Shown: positions 1 through 5,626, counted from the stretch's first letter. The stretch is 6,202 bases of DNA from an uncultured Dechloromonas sp. (GCA_946477505.1 CAMKYP010000244.1:1-6202), one strand, 5' to 3'. The notes: generated from the letters alone by a model not told the origin. Translations and numbers: made by a program.

Positions 1-1173
1 TTCTCGGTGAATTTGATGGCATTGCCAACGAGGTTGAGCAGTATCTGGTTGAGGCGCAAGGGGTCGCCGCGCATCGGGGTGCTGGCGACTTCTGGGGGAA
101 TCTCGCTGCTCAGCCTGAGTCCTTTGTCGACTGCCAGGGGACTCAGGGTGTCGGTGACGTTGGCGACGCTCTGCCCGAGATCGAAGGGGATGCTTTCGAG
201 TACCAGACGCTCGGACTCGATCTTGGTCAGGGTCGAGGATGTCGTTGAGGACATGCAGAAGGCGTTCGGAAGATAGCTTGGCTTTCTCGAGCAGGTTGAC
301 GCCTTTGGGGTCCGAGGTGCGCCGCATGGCGAGTTGGATCATGCCCATCACGCCATGGATGGGGGTGCGCAACTCGTGGCTCATGTTGGCAAGGAAGGCG
401 GTTTTCGCCCGGTTGGCAGACTCGGCGGCATCCTTGGCCTCGAGCAGGTCACGCGTTCGCGCTGCCACCATCTCTTCAAGGTGTTGCTGGTGTTCGAGCA
501 GGCTGTTCTTCATTTGCAGCACGGCGGCGATTAGCGGGGCTTTTCCCTCGTTGGCGAGCATCGCGTCATCGTCTACGTTCTCGCCTCGTGCAATGCGTTC
601 GGCAAGTGCAATGACGTGCTGGTCGGCATGGCCCTCGCGCCGCAACCATACCGACAGATAGGCCATCATGCCGACAAAGGGCAGGAAATAGGCGACATGG
701 ATGACGAACGTTGTCCAGAAGCGATCGTTGTTGAAGACATAGACGGGTACGCCCAGTGTCTGGGCGTACCCGAAGATCAGGTGATGCAGGTAGATCACCA
801 GTGTGGCGACGACGATGGTGCGCCAGTCACGGTAGTAGAGCAGCACACCGATCAGCCCGAAGGCCGAGAAGTGGCCTTCGATGGCGCCAGCGGACTGGTG
901 GATGATCAGCCCGGTGAAGATCATGAAGCTACTGGCCATGAACAGGCGGGTCGCCAGCGTGCCAGGGTGCCGGCGCAACAGCCAGACCGCCATGAACAGC
1001 GTAGGCAGGCCGATGGCCGCAGCTGCCGTGAAGGTGGCGTAAAGGGGCGCCATGCCGATACAGACGGCCATCAGGAAGCAATTCATCGCGACCATGATGC
1101 GGTCGGCACGAACGCGATAGGGCGCCAGCTCGGCGTCGAATGCTGCTTCGGAGGTCAGTAGTCTGCCGATCAT
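1..1173 (-). CDS. Membrane-bound sensor histidine kinase, partial at left edge, frameshifted
   Basis: Sensor kinase of a two-component system; the signal is unknown. Reading leftward from ATG at 1173, about 175 residues hold some six hydrophobic segments (roughly 26-66, 75-112, 116-135, 150-175), including a YYRDWR...HH stretch like the membrane domains of some betaproteobacterial chemoreceptors. A linker with a coiled-coil look (about 205-255) leads to the HisKA domain, whose H-box MSHELRTPIHGVMG puts the phospho-accepting His at 266. After LNDILD (residue 314) the frame is lost. Shifting by one base restores LTKIESERLVLES and the start of the ATPase domain with N-box NLVGNAIKFTE near 3-32. 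The rest of HATPase, and any receiver domain, is outside the window. No strong Shine-Dalgarno is seen; the start overlaps the preceding small ORF by ATGA, suggesting translational coupling. It may be a pseudogene or carry a sequencing error. The family call is firm; function and intactness are not. Confidence 0.85.
   Translation of the reverse strand, partial: MIGRLLTSEAAFDAELAPYRVRADRIMVAMNCFLMAVCIGMAPLYATFTAAAAIGLPTLFMAVWLLRRHPGTLATRLFMASSFMIFTGLIIHQSAGAIEGHFSAFGLIGVLLYYRDWRTIVVATLVIYLHHLIFGYAQTLGVPVYVFNNDRFWTTFVIHVAYFLPFVGMMAYLSVWLRREGHADQHVIALAERIARGENVDDDAMLANEGKAPLIAAVLQMKNSLLEHQQHLEEMVAARTRDLLEAKDAAESANRAKTAFLANMSHELRTPIHGVMGMIQLAMRRTSDPKGVNLLEKAKLSSERLLHVLNDILDPDQDRVRASGTRKHPLRSRAERRQRHRHPESPGSRQRTQAEQRDSPRSRQHPDARRPLAPQPDTAQPRWQCHQIHRE
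228..236 (-). other. Single-base frameshift in the histidine kinase gene
   Basis: On the coding strand the frame reads ATC CTC GAC CCT GAC, whereas the conserved kinase sequence (D-L-T-K-I-E) needs GAC CTG ACC. One base of the GGG run at 230-232 (CCC on the coding strand) is therefore extra. Upstream the frame is canonical HisKA and downstream the other frame is canonical HATPase, so the shift is well placed. The unshifted frame meets no stop before the window edge, so the break does not show as a stop codon. No slippery heptamer or RF2-type stop is present, so programmed frameshifting is unlikely. Confidence 0.8.
744..772. repeat. Near-perfect 29-bp inverted repeat inside the kinase gene
   Basis: The arms CGGGTACGCCCAG (744-756) and CTGGGCGTACCCG (760-772) are exact reverse complements of 13 bp, separated by only TGT. 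They lie in the kinase coding region, around residues FGYAQTLGVPV at the end of a membrane segment. In mRNA or single-stranded DNA this would form a very stable hairpin. There is no T tract on either side, so it is not an intrinsic terminator. Its role, if any, is unknown. Confidence 0.85.
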
Positions 1174-1352
1174 CGGCTCAGGCACATCCCGGATAGCCAG
1201 GCGCTCTGGTAGCCGAAATAGCCCAGCGCCAGCAAGGAATAAACTGCCCAGCCGAGTATCCAGGGAACGGGGGAGGGGGGCGGGCTGCCGTCAAGCGTCG
1301 ATTCGGTCACTTGATCATTGGCGTTTGCCGGAGAAAGGGCTGGTGAGGTCAT
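1170..1352 (-). CDS. Possible small single-helix membrane protein upstream of the kinase
   Basis: A 60-residue ORF on the kinase strand. A Pro/Ser-rich, probably non-membrane N-terminus (about 1-28) is followed by one hydrophobic segment, PWILGWAVYSLLALGYFGY (about 29-48), and a short tail. Its TGA overlaps the ATG of the histidine kinase in the form ATGA, a common arrangement for translationally coupled genes. Codons favour G/C in the third position, like the neighbours. No good Shine-Dalgarno precedes ATG 1352, and I recognise no family. It could be a small accessory membrane protein of the kinase, or non-coding leader that happens to be open. Confidence 0.45.
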   Translation of the reverse strand: MTSPALSPANANDQVTESTLDGSPPPSPVPWILGWAVYSLLALGYFGYQSAWLSGMCLSR

Positions 1353-1543
1353 CAGGGAATCTGGGCATGCAGATTGCGGGTCAAGCAGTAAAGAATACAG
1401 CAGGGCTCGGTCTGAAGGCGAGTTTGTTGCCTCAAGGGAAAAGCGGGGGCGATGTGCTGCGTCATTCGGCCAAAACCCAGCTGCGGTCGCCTCGAAAAAT
1501 GCCCCAAAACAGGCAGTGGTGCCTTGGTGTACTCATCGAAAAA
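1353..1543. other. Left part of the divergent intergenic region, no gene seen
   Basis: Short ORFs can be drawn on both strands here, but none has recognisable motifs, and their compositions look like chance translation (Cys, Arg and Gln rich, low complexity). The promoter of the leftward kinase unit must lie here or slightly to the right. I found no -35/-10 pair good enough to call. A lone GGTGT half-site at 1526-1530 resembles the dyads to its right. Confidence 0.5.
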
Positions 1544-1580
1544 CGCACCGCATTGGACGCCGGTGCGCACCCTTGGTGCA
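1544..1580. promoter_or_regulatory. Two NtrC-like enhancer dyads
   Basis: The NtrC consensus is TGCACY-N5-GGTGCA. The site at 1564-1580 keeps TGC-N11-GCA and a perfect right half GGTGCA, with a degenerate left half. The site at 1544-1560 has a perfect GCACC left half and GG at the right spacing, but the rest of its right half is poor. Their centres are 20 bp apart, about two helical turns, and lie roughly 121 and 101 bp upstream of the predicted start of the sigma-54 promoter. That is the usual distance for an NtrC enhancer. This is inference from motif and position; each site alone is imperfect. Confidence 0.5.
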
Positions 1581-1593
1581 TGCGGACTTAGTT

Positions 1594-1613
1594 AAAAATG
1601 ACTAGTTATTTTT
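1594..1613. repeat. AT-rich 20-bp palindrome upstream of the nitrate promoter
   Basis: AAAAAT (1594-1599) and ATTTTT (1608-1613) flank GACTAGTT centred on CTAG. Nine of ten base pairs across the dyad are complementary; only G1600/T1607 fails. It lies in a locally AT-rich stretch between the NtrC-like sites and the -24 element, so it may be an operator, or a bend site helping enhancer looping. No regulator can be named from the sequence. Confidence 0.55.
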
Positions 1614-1620
1614 GAGAAAA

Positions 1621-1637
1621 CCAATATAAATCATTGG
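1621..1637. repeat. CCAAT-N7-ATTGG inverted repeat next to the -24 box
   Basis: Exact 5-bp arms CCAAT (1621-1625) and ATTGG (1633-1637) end nine bases before the sigma-54 promoter. The overlapping AATCATTGGCTTG (1629-1641) differs at one defined position from the IHF consensus WATCARNNNNTTR. IHF often bends DNA between NtrC sites and a sigma-54 promoter, but this position is closer to -24 than usual. Either reading is tentative. Confidence 0.3.
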
Positions 1638-1645
1638 CTTGTTTT

Positions 1646-1663
1646 CTGGCACAAGGGTTGCTT
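1646..1663 (+). promoter_or_regulatory. Sigma-54 (RpoN) -24/-12 promoter of the nitrate transporter unit
   Basis: CTGGCAC-AAGGG-TTGCTT matches the sigma-54 consensus YTGGCAC-N5-TTGCW. The invariant GG is at 1648-1649 and GC at 1660-1661, with the required 10-bp gap between them. Transcription is expected to start near 1673, giving a leader of about 115 nt before the ATG at 1788. Sigma-54 promoters need an enhancer-binding ATPase; for a nitrate assimilation gene this is typically NtrC, and NtrC-like dyads lie upstream at a suitable distance. Confidence 0.88.
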
Positions 1664-1686
1664 ATAGAGGGGGGTATAGCGCATTA

Positions 1687-1722
1687 CCCGGCAAGGGCGT
1701 CGGGCGGTGATAACGGTTTCAC
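1687..1722 (+). promoter_or_regulatory. Candidate ANTAR (NasT/NasR-type) tandem hairpin in the nasA leader
   Basis: Hairpin 1 pairs CCCGGC (1687-1692) with GTCGGG (1699-1704), six pairs including one G-U, around the six-base loop AAGGGC. Hairpin 2 pairs GTGA (1707-1710) with TCAC (1719-1722); inside it a T-T mismatch closes the six-base loop AACGGT. Both loops have A at position 1 and G at position 4, and only two bases separate the stems. This is the known recognition pattern of ANTAR-domain antiterminators such as NasR and NasT, which act on leaders of nitrate assimilation operons. The 3' arm of hairpin 1 (TCGGG, 1700-1704) can instead pair with CCCGA (1756-1760) just before the T tract, offering a mutually exclusive terminator. 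Hairpin 2 is the weaker half of the case. Confidence 0.6.
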
Positions 1723-1732
1723 GTGCGCACCC

Positions 1733-1765
1733 AGATTGGATGGTTTCGGCCGTCTCCCGATTTTT
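1733..1765 (+). terminator. Leader terminator candidate before nasA
   Basis: A run of five T (1761-1765) directly follows CCCGA. CCCGA can pair locally (ATTGG 1735-1739 with CCGAT 1757-1761, one wobble, extending with bulges; or TCGG 1746-1749 with CCGA 1757-1760), or over a distance with TCGGG at 1700-1704. Each stem alone is modest. Its position after the ANTAR-like hairpins and 22 nt before the start codon fits a regulated attenuator. Confidence 0.42.
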
Positions 1766-1787
1766 CAGCCCTTTACGAGTCAATGTC

Positions 1788-3002
1788 ATGGACAAGAAAT
1801 CCTTCCTTCAGGCGGGGCATACCCCTACGTTGCTGGCCGCCTTTCTTTACTTCGATCTCGCTTTCATGGTGTGGGTGCTGCTCGGCCCCCTCGGTGTCGG
1901 CATTGCCAAGGATCTCGGGCTGTCGCACGCCGAAAAGGGCCTGATGGTCGCCACGCCGGTGCTGGCCGGGGCGCTGTTGCGCATCGTCATGGGTATTCTG
2001 GTTGACCGCCTGTCGCCCAAGAAGGCAGCGATCATCGGTCAGGTCATCGTCATCGGCGCCATGCTCTATGCTTGGCTGGTCGGCGTGCATAGCTACACCG
2101 AGGTGCTGGTGCTCGGCATCTTCCTCGGCGTGGCCGGTTCGTCTTTCGCAGCCGCACTGCCGCTGGCCTCGCGCTGGTATCCGGCAGAGCATCAGGGTAC
2201 GGCAATGGGTATTGCCGGTGCCGGCAACTCGGGTACGGCGCTGGCTGCGTTGTTCGCGCCGGGCCTGGCTGCGGCATTCGGCTGGACCAACGTCTTCGGC
2301 ATCGTGCTGATTCCGCTGGTCATCGTGCTGATCGCCTTCGTCTTCATGGCCAAGGATGCGCCGGACGCGCCGCCGCCCAAGACCCTCGCCGAGTACCTGA
2401 AGGTCCTGAAGGACAAGGACGCCTGGTGGTTCATGTTCTTCTATTCGGTGACCTTTGGCGGCTTCGTCGGCCTGGCTTCCTCGCTGGTCATCTACTTCAA
2501 CACGCAATACGGCCTCGACCCCAAGATGGCGGGATTCTTCACCGCCGGCTGCGTCTTCGCCGGTTCGCTGGTCCGCCCGATCGGCGGCAACGTGGCCGAC
2601 CGCATCGGCGGCGTCAAGTCGCTGTCCGTGATGTACGTGTTCGCCGCCATCTTTCTGGCCATCGTCAGCTTCGGCCTGCCGGAAGCCTGGATGGCGCTGG
2701 TCGTCTTCGTCTGCGCCATGCTCTCGCTCGGCATGGGCAACGGCGCGGTGTTCCAGCTGGTGCCGCAGCGCTTCAAGAAGGAAATTGGCGTGATGACCGG
2801 CCTGGTCGGCATGGCCGGCGGCGTCGGCGGCTTCTACCTGGCCTCCAGCCTGGGTTACTCCAAGCAGATGACCGGCAGCTACCAGATGGGTTTCCTGATC
2901 TTCGCTGCGCTGGCCGTGCTGGCCCTGGTCGGCCTGACCGGCGTGAAGACCCGCTGGCGTACCACCTGGGGCGCCAGCCACCTGACGGCGGCCAAGATCT
3001 GA
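1788..3002 (+). CDS. nasA: Nitrate/nitrite MFS transporter, NarK/NasA (NNP) family
   Basis: Inner-membrane transporter taking up nitrate (possibly nitrite) for assimilation. The 404-residue product has about 12 hydrophobic helices, the usual length for the compact NNP subfamily. Both nitrate signature motifs are present: AGAGNSG (about 143-149, helix 5) and GMGNGAVFQLVP (315-326, helix 11). Arg65 in helix 2 (LLRIVMGILVDRL) and Arg263 in helix 8 (SLVRPIGG) correspond to the substrate-binding arginines of NarK. The cytoplasmic loop DRLSPKK is the MFS loop motif. The frame is open 27 codons upstream to 1707, but that stretch overlaps the leader hairpins and has no transporter character; MDKKSFLQAGH is the natural N-terminus. 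Only a weak GAG precedes ATG 1788. The sigma-54 promoter and ANTAR-like leader favour assimilatory nasA over respiratory narK, but the substrate is inferred. Confidence 0.92.
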   Translation: MDKKSFLQAGHTPTLLAAFLYFDLAFMVWVLLGPLGVGIAKDLGLSHAEKGLMVATPVLAGALLRIVMGILVDRLSPKKAAIIGQVIVIGAMLYAWLVGVHSYTEVLVLGIFLGVAGSSFAAALPLASRWYPAEHQGTAMGIAGAGNSGTALAALFAPGLAAAFGWTNVFGIVLIPLVIVLIAFVFMAKDAPDAPPPKTLAEYLKVLKDKDAWWFMFFYSVTFGGFVGLASSLVIYFNTQYGLDPKMAGFFTAGCVFAGSLVRPIGGNVADRIGGVKSLSVMYVFAAIFLAIVSFGLPEAWMALVVFVCAMLSLGMGNGAVFQLVPQRFKKEIGVMTGLVGMAGGVGGFYLASSLGYSKQMTGSYQMGFLIFAALAVLALVGLTGVKTRWRTTWGASHLTAAKI

Positions 3003-3027
3003 CATAGAGTAGCCATGCAGACCGAAC

Positions 3028-3054
3028 CGGGGAGCCTGTGCTCCCCGTTTTCTT
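3028..3054 (+). terminator. Intrinsic terminator between nasA and the kinase-phosphatase gene
   Basis: CGGGGAGC (3028-3035) and GCTCCCCG (3040-3047) form a perfect 8-bp GC-rich stem around the tetraloop CTGT, followed by TTTTCTT. It begins 26 nt after the nasA stop, and the RBS of the next gene follows immediately. Since the next start is only 62 nt from the nasA stop, this probably reduces rather than abolishes readthrough, lowering kinase expression relative to the transporter. The hairpin would also bury the alternative GTG start at 3038. Confidence 0.75.
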
Positions 3055-3064
3055 GGGGAAGAAG

Positions 3065-4750
3065 ATGCCATTACAGGTTGCCGTCGGCCACGCTTCGCTG
3101 ACCGGACCGCGCGAGCGCAACGAGGATTATTGCGGGATCGCCACGCCAGCCGGGCTGGAGCTCGACAACAAGGGCATGATCGCCGCCGTGGCCGATGGCA
3201 TCGGGGGCCACAAAGGCGGGCGCGAGGCGGCGGAATACACCGTGCGCGGCCTGCTCGCCGACTACTACGCGACGCCGGATACCTGGTCGATTCCGCGGGC
3301 AGTTGAAACGGTGTGCACGGCGCTCAACCGCTGGGTCATCGCCGAGGGCAGCCGCAACGCCGAGCTGACCGGCATGGCGACGACGCTGTCGGCCCTGGTG
3401 CTGCGCGGCACGCGCTACTACACGGCGCACATCGGCGACAGCCGCATCTACCGGCTGCAGGGCGGGCAGTTCCAGCAGCTGACGGTCGACCACACCTGGG
3501 AGCACCCGGAGCTGAACAACGTGCTGTCGCGCGCCATCGGCCTCGATCCGCGCGTACTGCTCGACTTCGCCGACGGCGATCTTGCGGTGCACGACCGTTT
3601 TTTGCTGATTTCCGATGGCGTTTATGGCGTGCTGCCCGACGCCTTGATGGCCGAAGTGCTGCTCGATCATCCCGAGCCGCAGGCGGCGGCCGCCGCGCTG
3701 ACCAGCCTGGCGGTGGCGCAGGGCGGGCACGACAACGCCACGGCCGTCGTCGTCGATGTGCTGGCGCTGCCCACGGCCAACCTGCGCGATAGCCTGGAGA
3801 GCGAAGCGCACCTGCCGGTGCCGCGCAAATTCAAGGTCGGCGAGGAAGTCGACGGGCTGGTGGTCGAGGACATCCTGCACGATGCGCGCGAAACGCTGCT
3901 CTACCGCGTGCGCAACCCGCGCAACGGCCAGCAGCTCGTGATGAAAACCCTGCAACCGACGCTGGAAGGCGATGCGCCGGCCATCGCCGGCCTGCTGATG
4001 GAAGCCTGGCGTGCCCGCCGGGCGATTTCGCCGTGCTTCCCGCAGATCGTGCCGCACGAGCAGCGCAGTTGCCTGTATTACCTGATGACCTGGCATGCGG
4101 GGGCGACCTTGCAGGTGCGGCTCGACGCCGACCAGCATTTCCCGGTCGGCGATGTCGTGCGCCTCGGCGTCGCGCTGCTCAAGGGCATCGCCACGCTGCA
4201 CCGGCTCGACATCCTGCACCGCGACATCAAGACCGATAATCTGCACCTCGGCCAGGATGGCGTGCTGCGCATCCTCGACCTCGGCGTGGCGCTGAGTCTG
4301 GCCGAACTCAAACCGGGCGAAGTGCCCGGTCCGGCCGGCACGCCATCCTACATGGCGCCCGAGCTGTTCGAAGGCGCCGCGCCGGAGAAGGGCTTTGACC
4401 TCTACAGCGCCGGCGTCGTGCTCTACCACCTACTGACGCGCAAATATCCCTACGGCGAGATCGAGCCCTTCCAGAAGCCGAAATTCGCCGAACCCGAACG
4501 CCCGACCCGCTGGCGCACCGAAATCCCCGGCTGGCTGGAAAACATCCTGCTCAAGGCCGTGGCGCGCGAGGCCAAGGATCGCTTCGAAACGGCCGAGGAG
4601 TTTCTGCTCGCGCTGGAGCGCGGCGCTTCCCGCCCGATCTCGGCGCCGCGTCGGCAGCCGCTGGCCGAGCGGAATCCGCTGAAGTTCTGGAAACTGGTCG
4701 CGGCGGGGTCGCTGGCGCTGAATCTGATTCTGTTGCTGCTATTGCACTAG
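3065..4750 (+). CDS. PP2C-type protein phosphatase / Ser-Thr protein kinase fusion, membrane anchored
   Basis: Bifunctional signalling protein of 561 residues. Residues about 1-240 are a PP2C/PPM phosphatase with metal-binding and core motifs RERNED (Asp21), VADGIGGH (Asp44), GMATTL, HIGDSR (122-127), ISDG (Asp184) and GGHDNAT (Asp223). Residues about 265-530 are a Hanks-type kinase: VMK (Lys294), HRDIKTDN (Asp387), DLG in place of DFG (Asp405), GTPSYMAPE (Glu433) and DLYSAGVVLY. No GxGxxG glycine loop is visible; ILHDARETLLYRV stands in its place. A final hydrophobic segment (about 541-561) is a tail anchor that would leave both enzymes in the cytoplasm. ATG 3065 is chosen because GGGGAA at 3055-3060 is a good RBS; GTG 3038 lies in the terminator hairpin. 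Related kinases lie between nasA and nirBD in Pseudomonas, so a link to nitrate uptake is likely, but targets are not known to me. Confidence 0.93.
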   Translation: MPLQVAVGHASLTGPRERNEDYCGIATPAGLELDNKGMIAAVADGIGGHKGGREAAEYTVRGLLADYYATPDTWSIPRAVETVCTALNRWVIAEGSRNAELTGMATTLSALVLRGTRYYTAHIGDSRIYRLQGGQFQQLTVDHTWEHPELNNVLSRAIGLDPRVLLDFADGDLAVHDRFLLISDGVYGVLPDALMAEVLLDHPEPQAAAAALTSLAVAQGGHDNATAVVVDVLALPTANLRDSLESEAHLPVPRKFKVGEEVDGLVVEDILHDARETLLYRVRNPRNGQQLVMKTLQPTLEGDAPAIAGLLMEAWRARRAISPCFPQIVPHEQRSCLYYLMTWHAGATLQVRLDADQHFPVGDVVRLGVALLKGIATLHRLDILHRDIKTDNLHLGQDGVLRILDLGVALSLAELKPGEVPGPAGTPSYMAPELFEGAAPEKGFDLYSAGVVLYHLLTRKYPYGEIEPFQKPKFAEPERPTRWRTEIPGWLENILLKAVAREAKDRFETAEEFLLALERGASRPISAPRRQPLAERNPLKFWKLVAAGSLALNLILLLLLH

Positions 4751-4767
4751 CGCGGTACTGCTGCGGT

Positions 4768-4801
4768 GCACCGGCCAAAATGGGCAAAAACCGGCCGGTG
4801 C
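4768..4801. terminator. Inverted repeat between convergent genes, possible terminator
   Basis: GCACCGGCC (4768-4776) and GGCCGGTGC (4793-4801) are exact 9-bp complementary arms around an A-rich 16-nt loop. The repeat fills most of the 63-bp gap between the rightward kinase fusion and the leftward phnX gene, where both transcripts must end. No T tract follows on either strand, so it is not a textbook intrinsic terminator; it may slow polymerase or protect 3' ends. Confidence 0.45.
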
Positions 4802-4813
4802 TCATTGCGCGCA

Positions 4814-5626
4814 TTAGGGGCGTTCGCCGGCGTCCAGACGCCGCTCAATGTCATCCAGCACCGGCAGCAAATCAGCCACGCTGTCGATCACGTAATGCGC
4901 GCCGGCGGCCAGGTGTTTGGTGCGAACGCGCTGGCGGATGGCGTCGAGTTCGGCCGGCGAGGCGGCGGCGAAGGCGGCGGGCGTCAATCCGGCCGGGGCG
5001 CCGGAGAGTGCCAGGCCGACGGTCCACATGCCGGCGTTGCGGCCTTCCTCGATGCCGGGGCGGGTGTCGTCCACCTTGACGCAGCGGCGCACGTCGGGAA
5101 TGCCCAGTGCGAGCAGGTTGGCCAGCGCCATGTAGGCGCCGGGGCGGCCGCCAGCGGGGAGTTCGTCACCGGCCACGGCATGGTCGACGACGATGCCGGC
5201 GGCTTGGGCCAGTGGCAGCACGACTTCCATGACCTGGCGCGGATAGCCCGAGCAGGAGCCGATCTTCAGCCCGCGTTGGCGCAGCGCGGTGAGGATGTCG
5301 ATGGCGCCGGGAATGGGGGCGGAGTATTCGCCGACCTTGGCGATCTGCATCGGCATGAAGCGTTCGTAGATTTCGTCGATGTCGGCTTCGCTCGACGGGC
5401 GGCCGAACTTGGCCTGCCATTGCTGCTGGATTTCGGGCAGGGCGAGCAGCGACTGGATGTGGTGGCGCTTGGACAACCCCATCGGGCCGCTGGCCTGGGC
5501 CAGGCTGACGGTGATGCCGAAGGTGGCGAAGGCGTCGACGAAAATCTGGGTCGGGGCGAAGGAGCCGAAATCGACCAGGGTGCCGGCCCAATCGAAGATC
5601 ACTGCGGCGAGTTGCTTGTCGGACAT
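4814..5626 (-). CDS. phnX: Phosphonoacetaldehyde hydrolase (phosphonatase)
   Basis: Cytoplasmic HAD-superfamily enzyme that hydrolyses phosphonoacetaldehyde to acetaldehyde and phosphate, the C-P bond-cleaving step of 2-aminoethylphosphonate use. The 270-residue length is normal for PhnX. Visible motifs are FDWAGT with nucleophile Asp12; FGSFAPTQIF; PMGLSKRHHI with Lys53 at the position of the Schiff-base lysine of phosphonatases; GSCSGYP (124-130, HAD motif II); and KVDDTRPGIEEG (Asp187/Asp188, HAD motif IV). DELPAGGRP carries what looks like one extra Gly compared with the more common DxxPxGRP, and Arg replaces the Trp often seen in DDTWPGI; neither should abolish activity. GGAGA (5631-5635 on the complement) is a good RBS for ATG 5626. 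It lies 24 nt downstream of the FAD oxidoreductase gene on the same strand, so the two are probably one operon. Confidence 0.94.
   Translation of the reverse strand: MSDKQLAAVIFDWAGTLVDFGSFAPTQIFVDAFATFGITVSLAQASGPMGLSKRHHIQSLLALPEIQQQWQAKFGRPSSEADIDEIYERFMPMQIAKVGEYSAPIPGAIDILTALRQRGLKIGSCSGYPRQVMEVVLPLAQAAGIVVDHAVAGDELPAGGRPGAYMALANLLALGIPDVRRCVKVDDTRPGIEEGRNAGMWTVGLALSGAPAGLTPAAFAAASPAELDAIRQRVRTKHLAAGAHYVIDSVADLLPVLDDIERRLDAGERP

Noticed and set aside
228..236. Programmed ribosomal frameshift in the kinase
   Set aside because: No slippery heptamer, no in-frame stop at the site and no known precedent in this family; an indel or sequencing error explains it more simply.
616..1161. 181-residue plus-strand open frame
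   Set aside because: Antisense shadow of the histidine kinase membrane domain, without recognisable motifs.
1352..1570. 72-residue minus-strand ORF whose TGA overlaps the ATG of the 60-residue ORF
   Set aside because: No hydrophobic or domain pattern, Cys/Arg/Gln-rich chance composition, no RBS, and it would overlap the NtrC-like sites. The TGATG overlap is probably coincidence.
1707..1787. Upstream in-frame start for the nitrate transporter
   Set aside because: It would add 27 residues atypical of the family and would initiate inside the leader hairpins; MDKKSFLQAGH at 1788 fits the family N-terminus.
3038..3064. GTG start at 3038 for the phosphatase-kinase fusion
   Set aside because: The codon lies at the loop edge of the terminator hairpin and the added residues are not PP2C-like; ATG 3065 has its own RBS.
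1773..3071. 432-residue open frame on the minus strand opposite the nitrate transporter
   Set aside because: Its translation is rich in His, Gln, Asp and Arg with no motif. It is the antisense shadow expected in GC-rich coding DNA, while the plus strand encodes an unmistakable NNP transporter.
3071..4429. 452-residue open frame on the minus strand opposite the phosphatase-kinase fusion
   Set aside because: Low-complexity His/Gln/Arg/Val composition without domains; every PP2C and kinase motif is on the plus strand.
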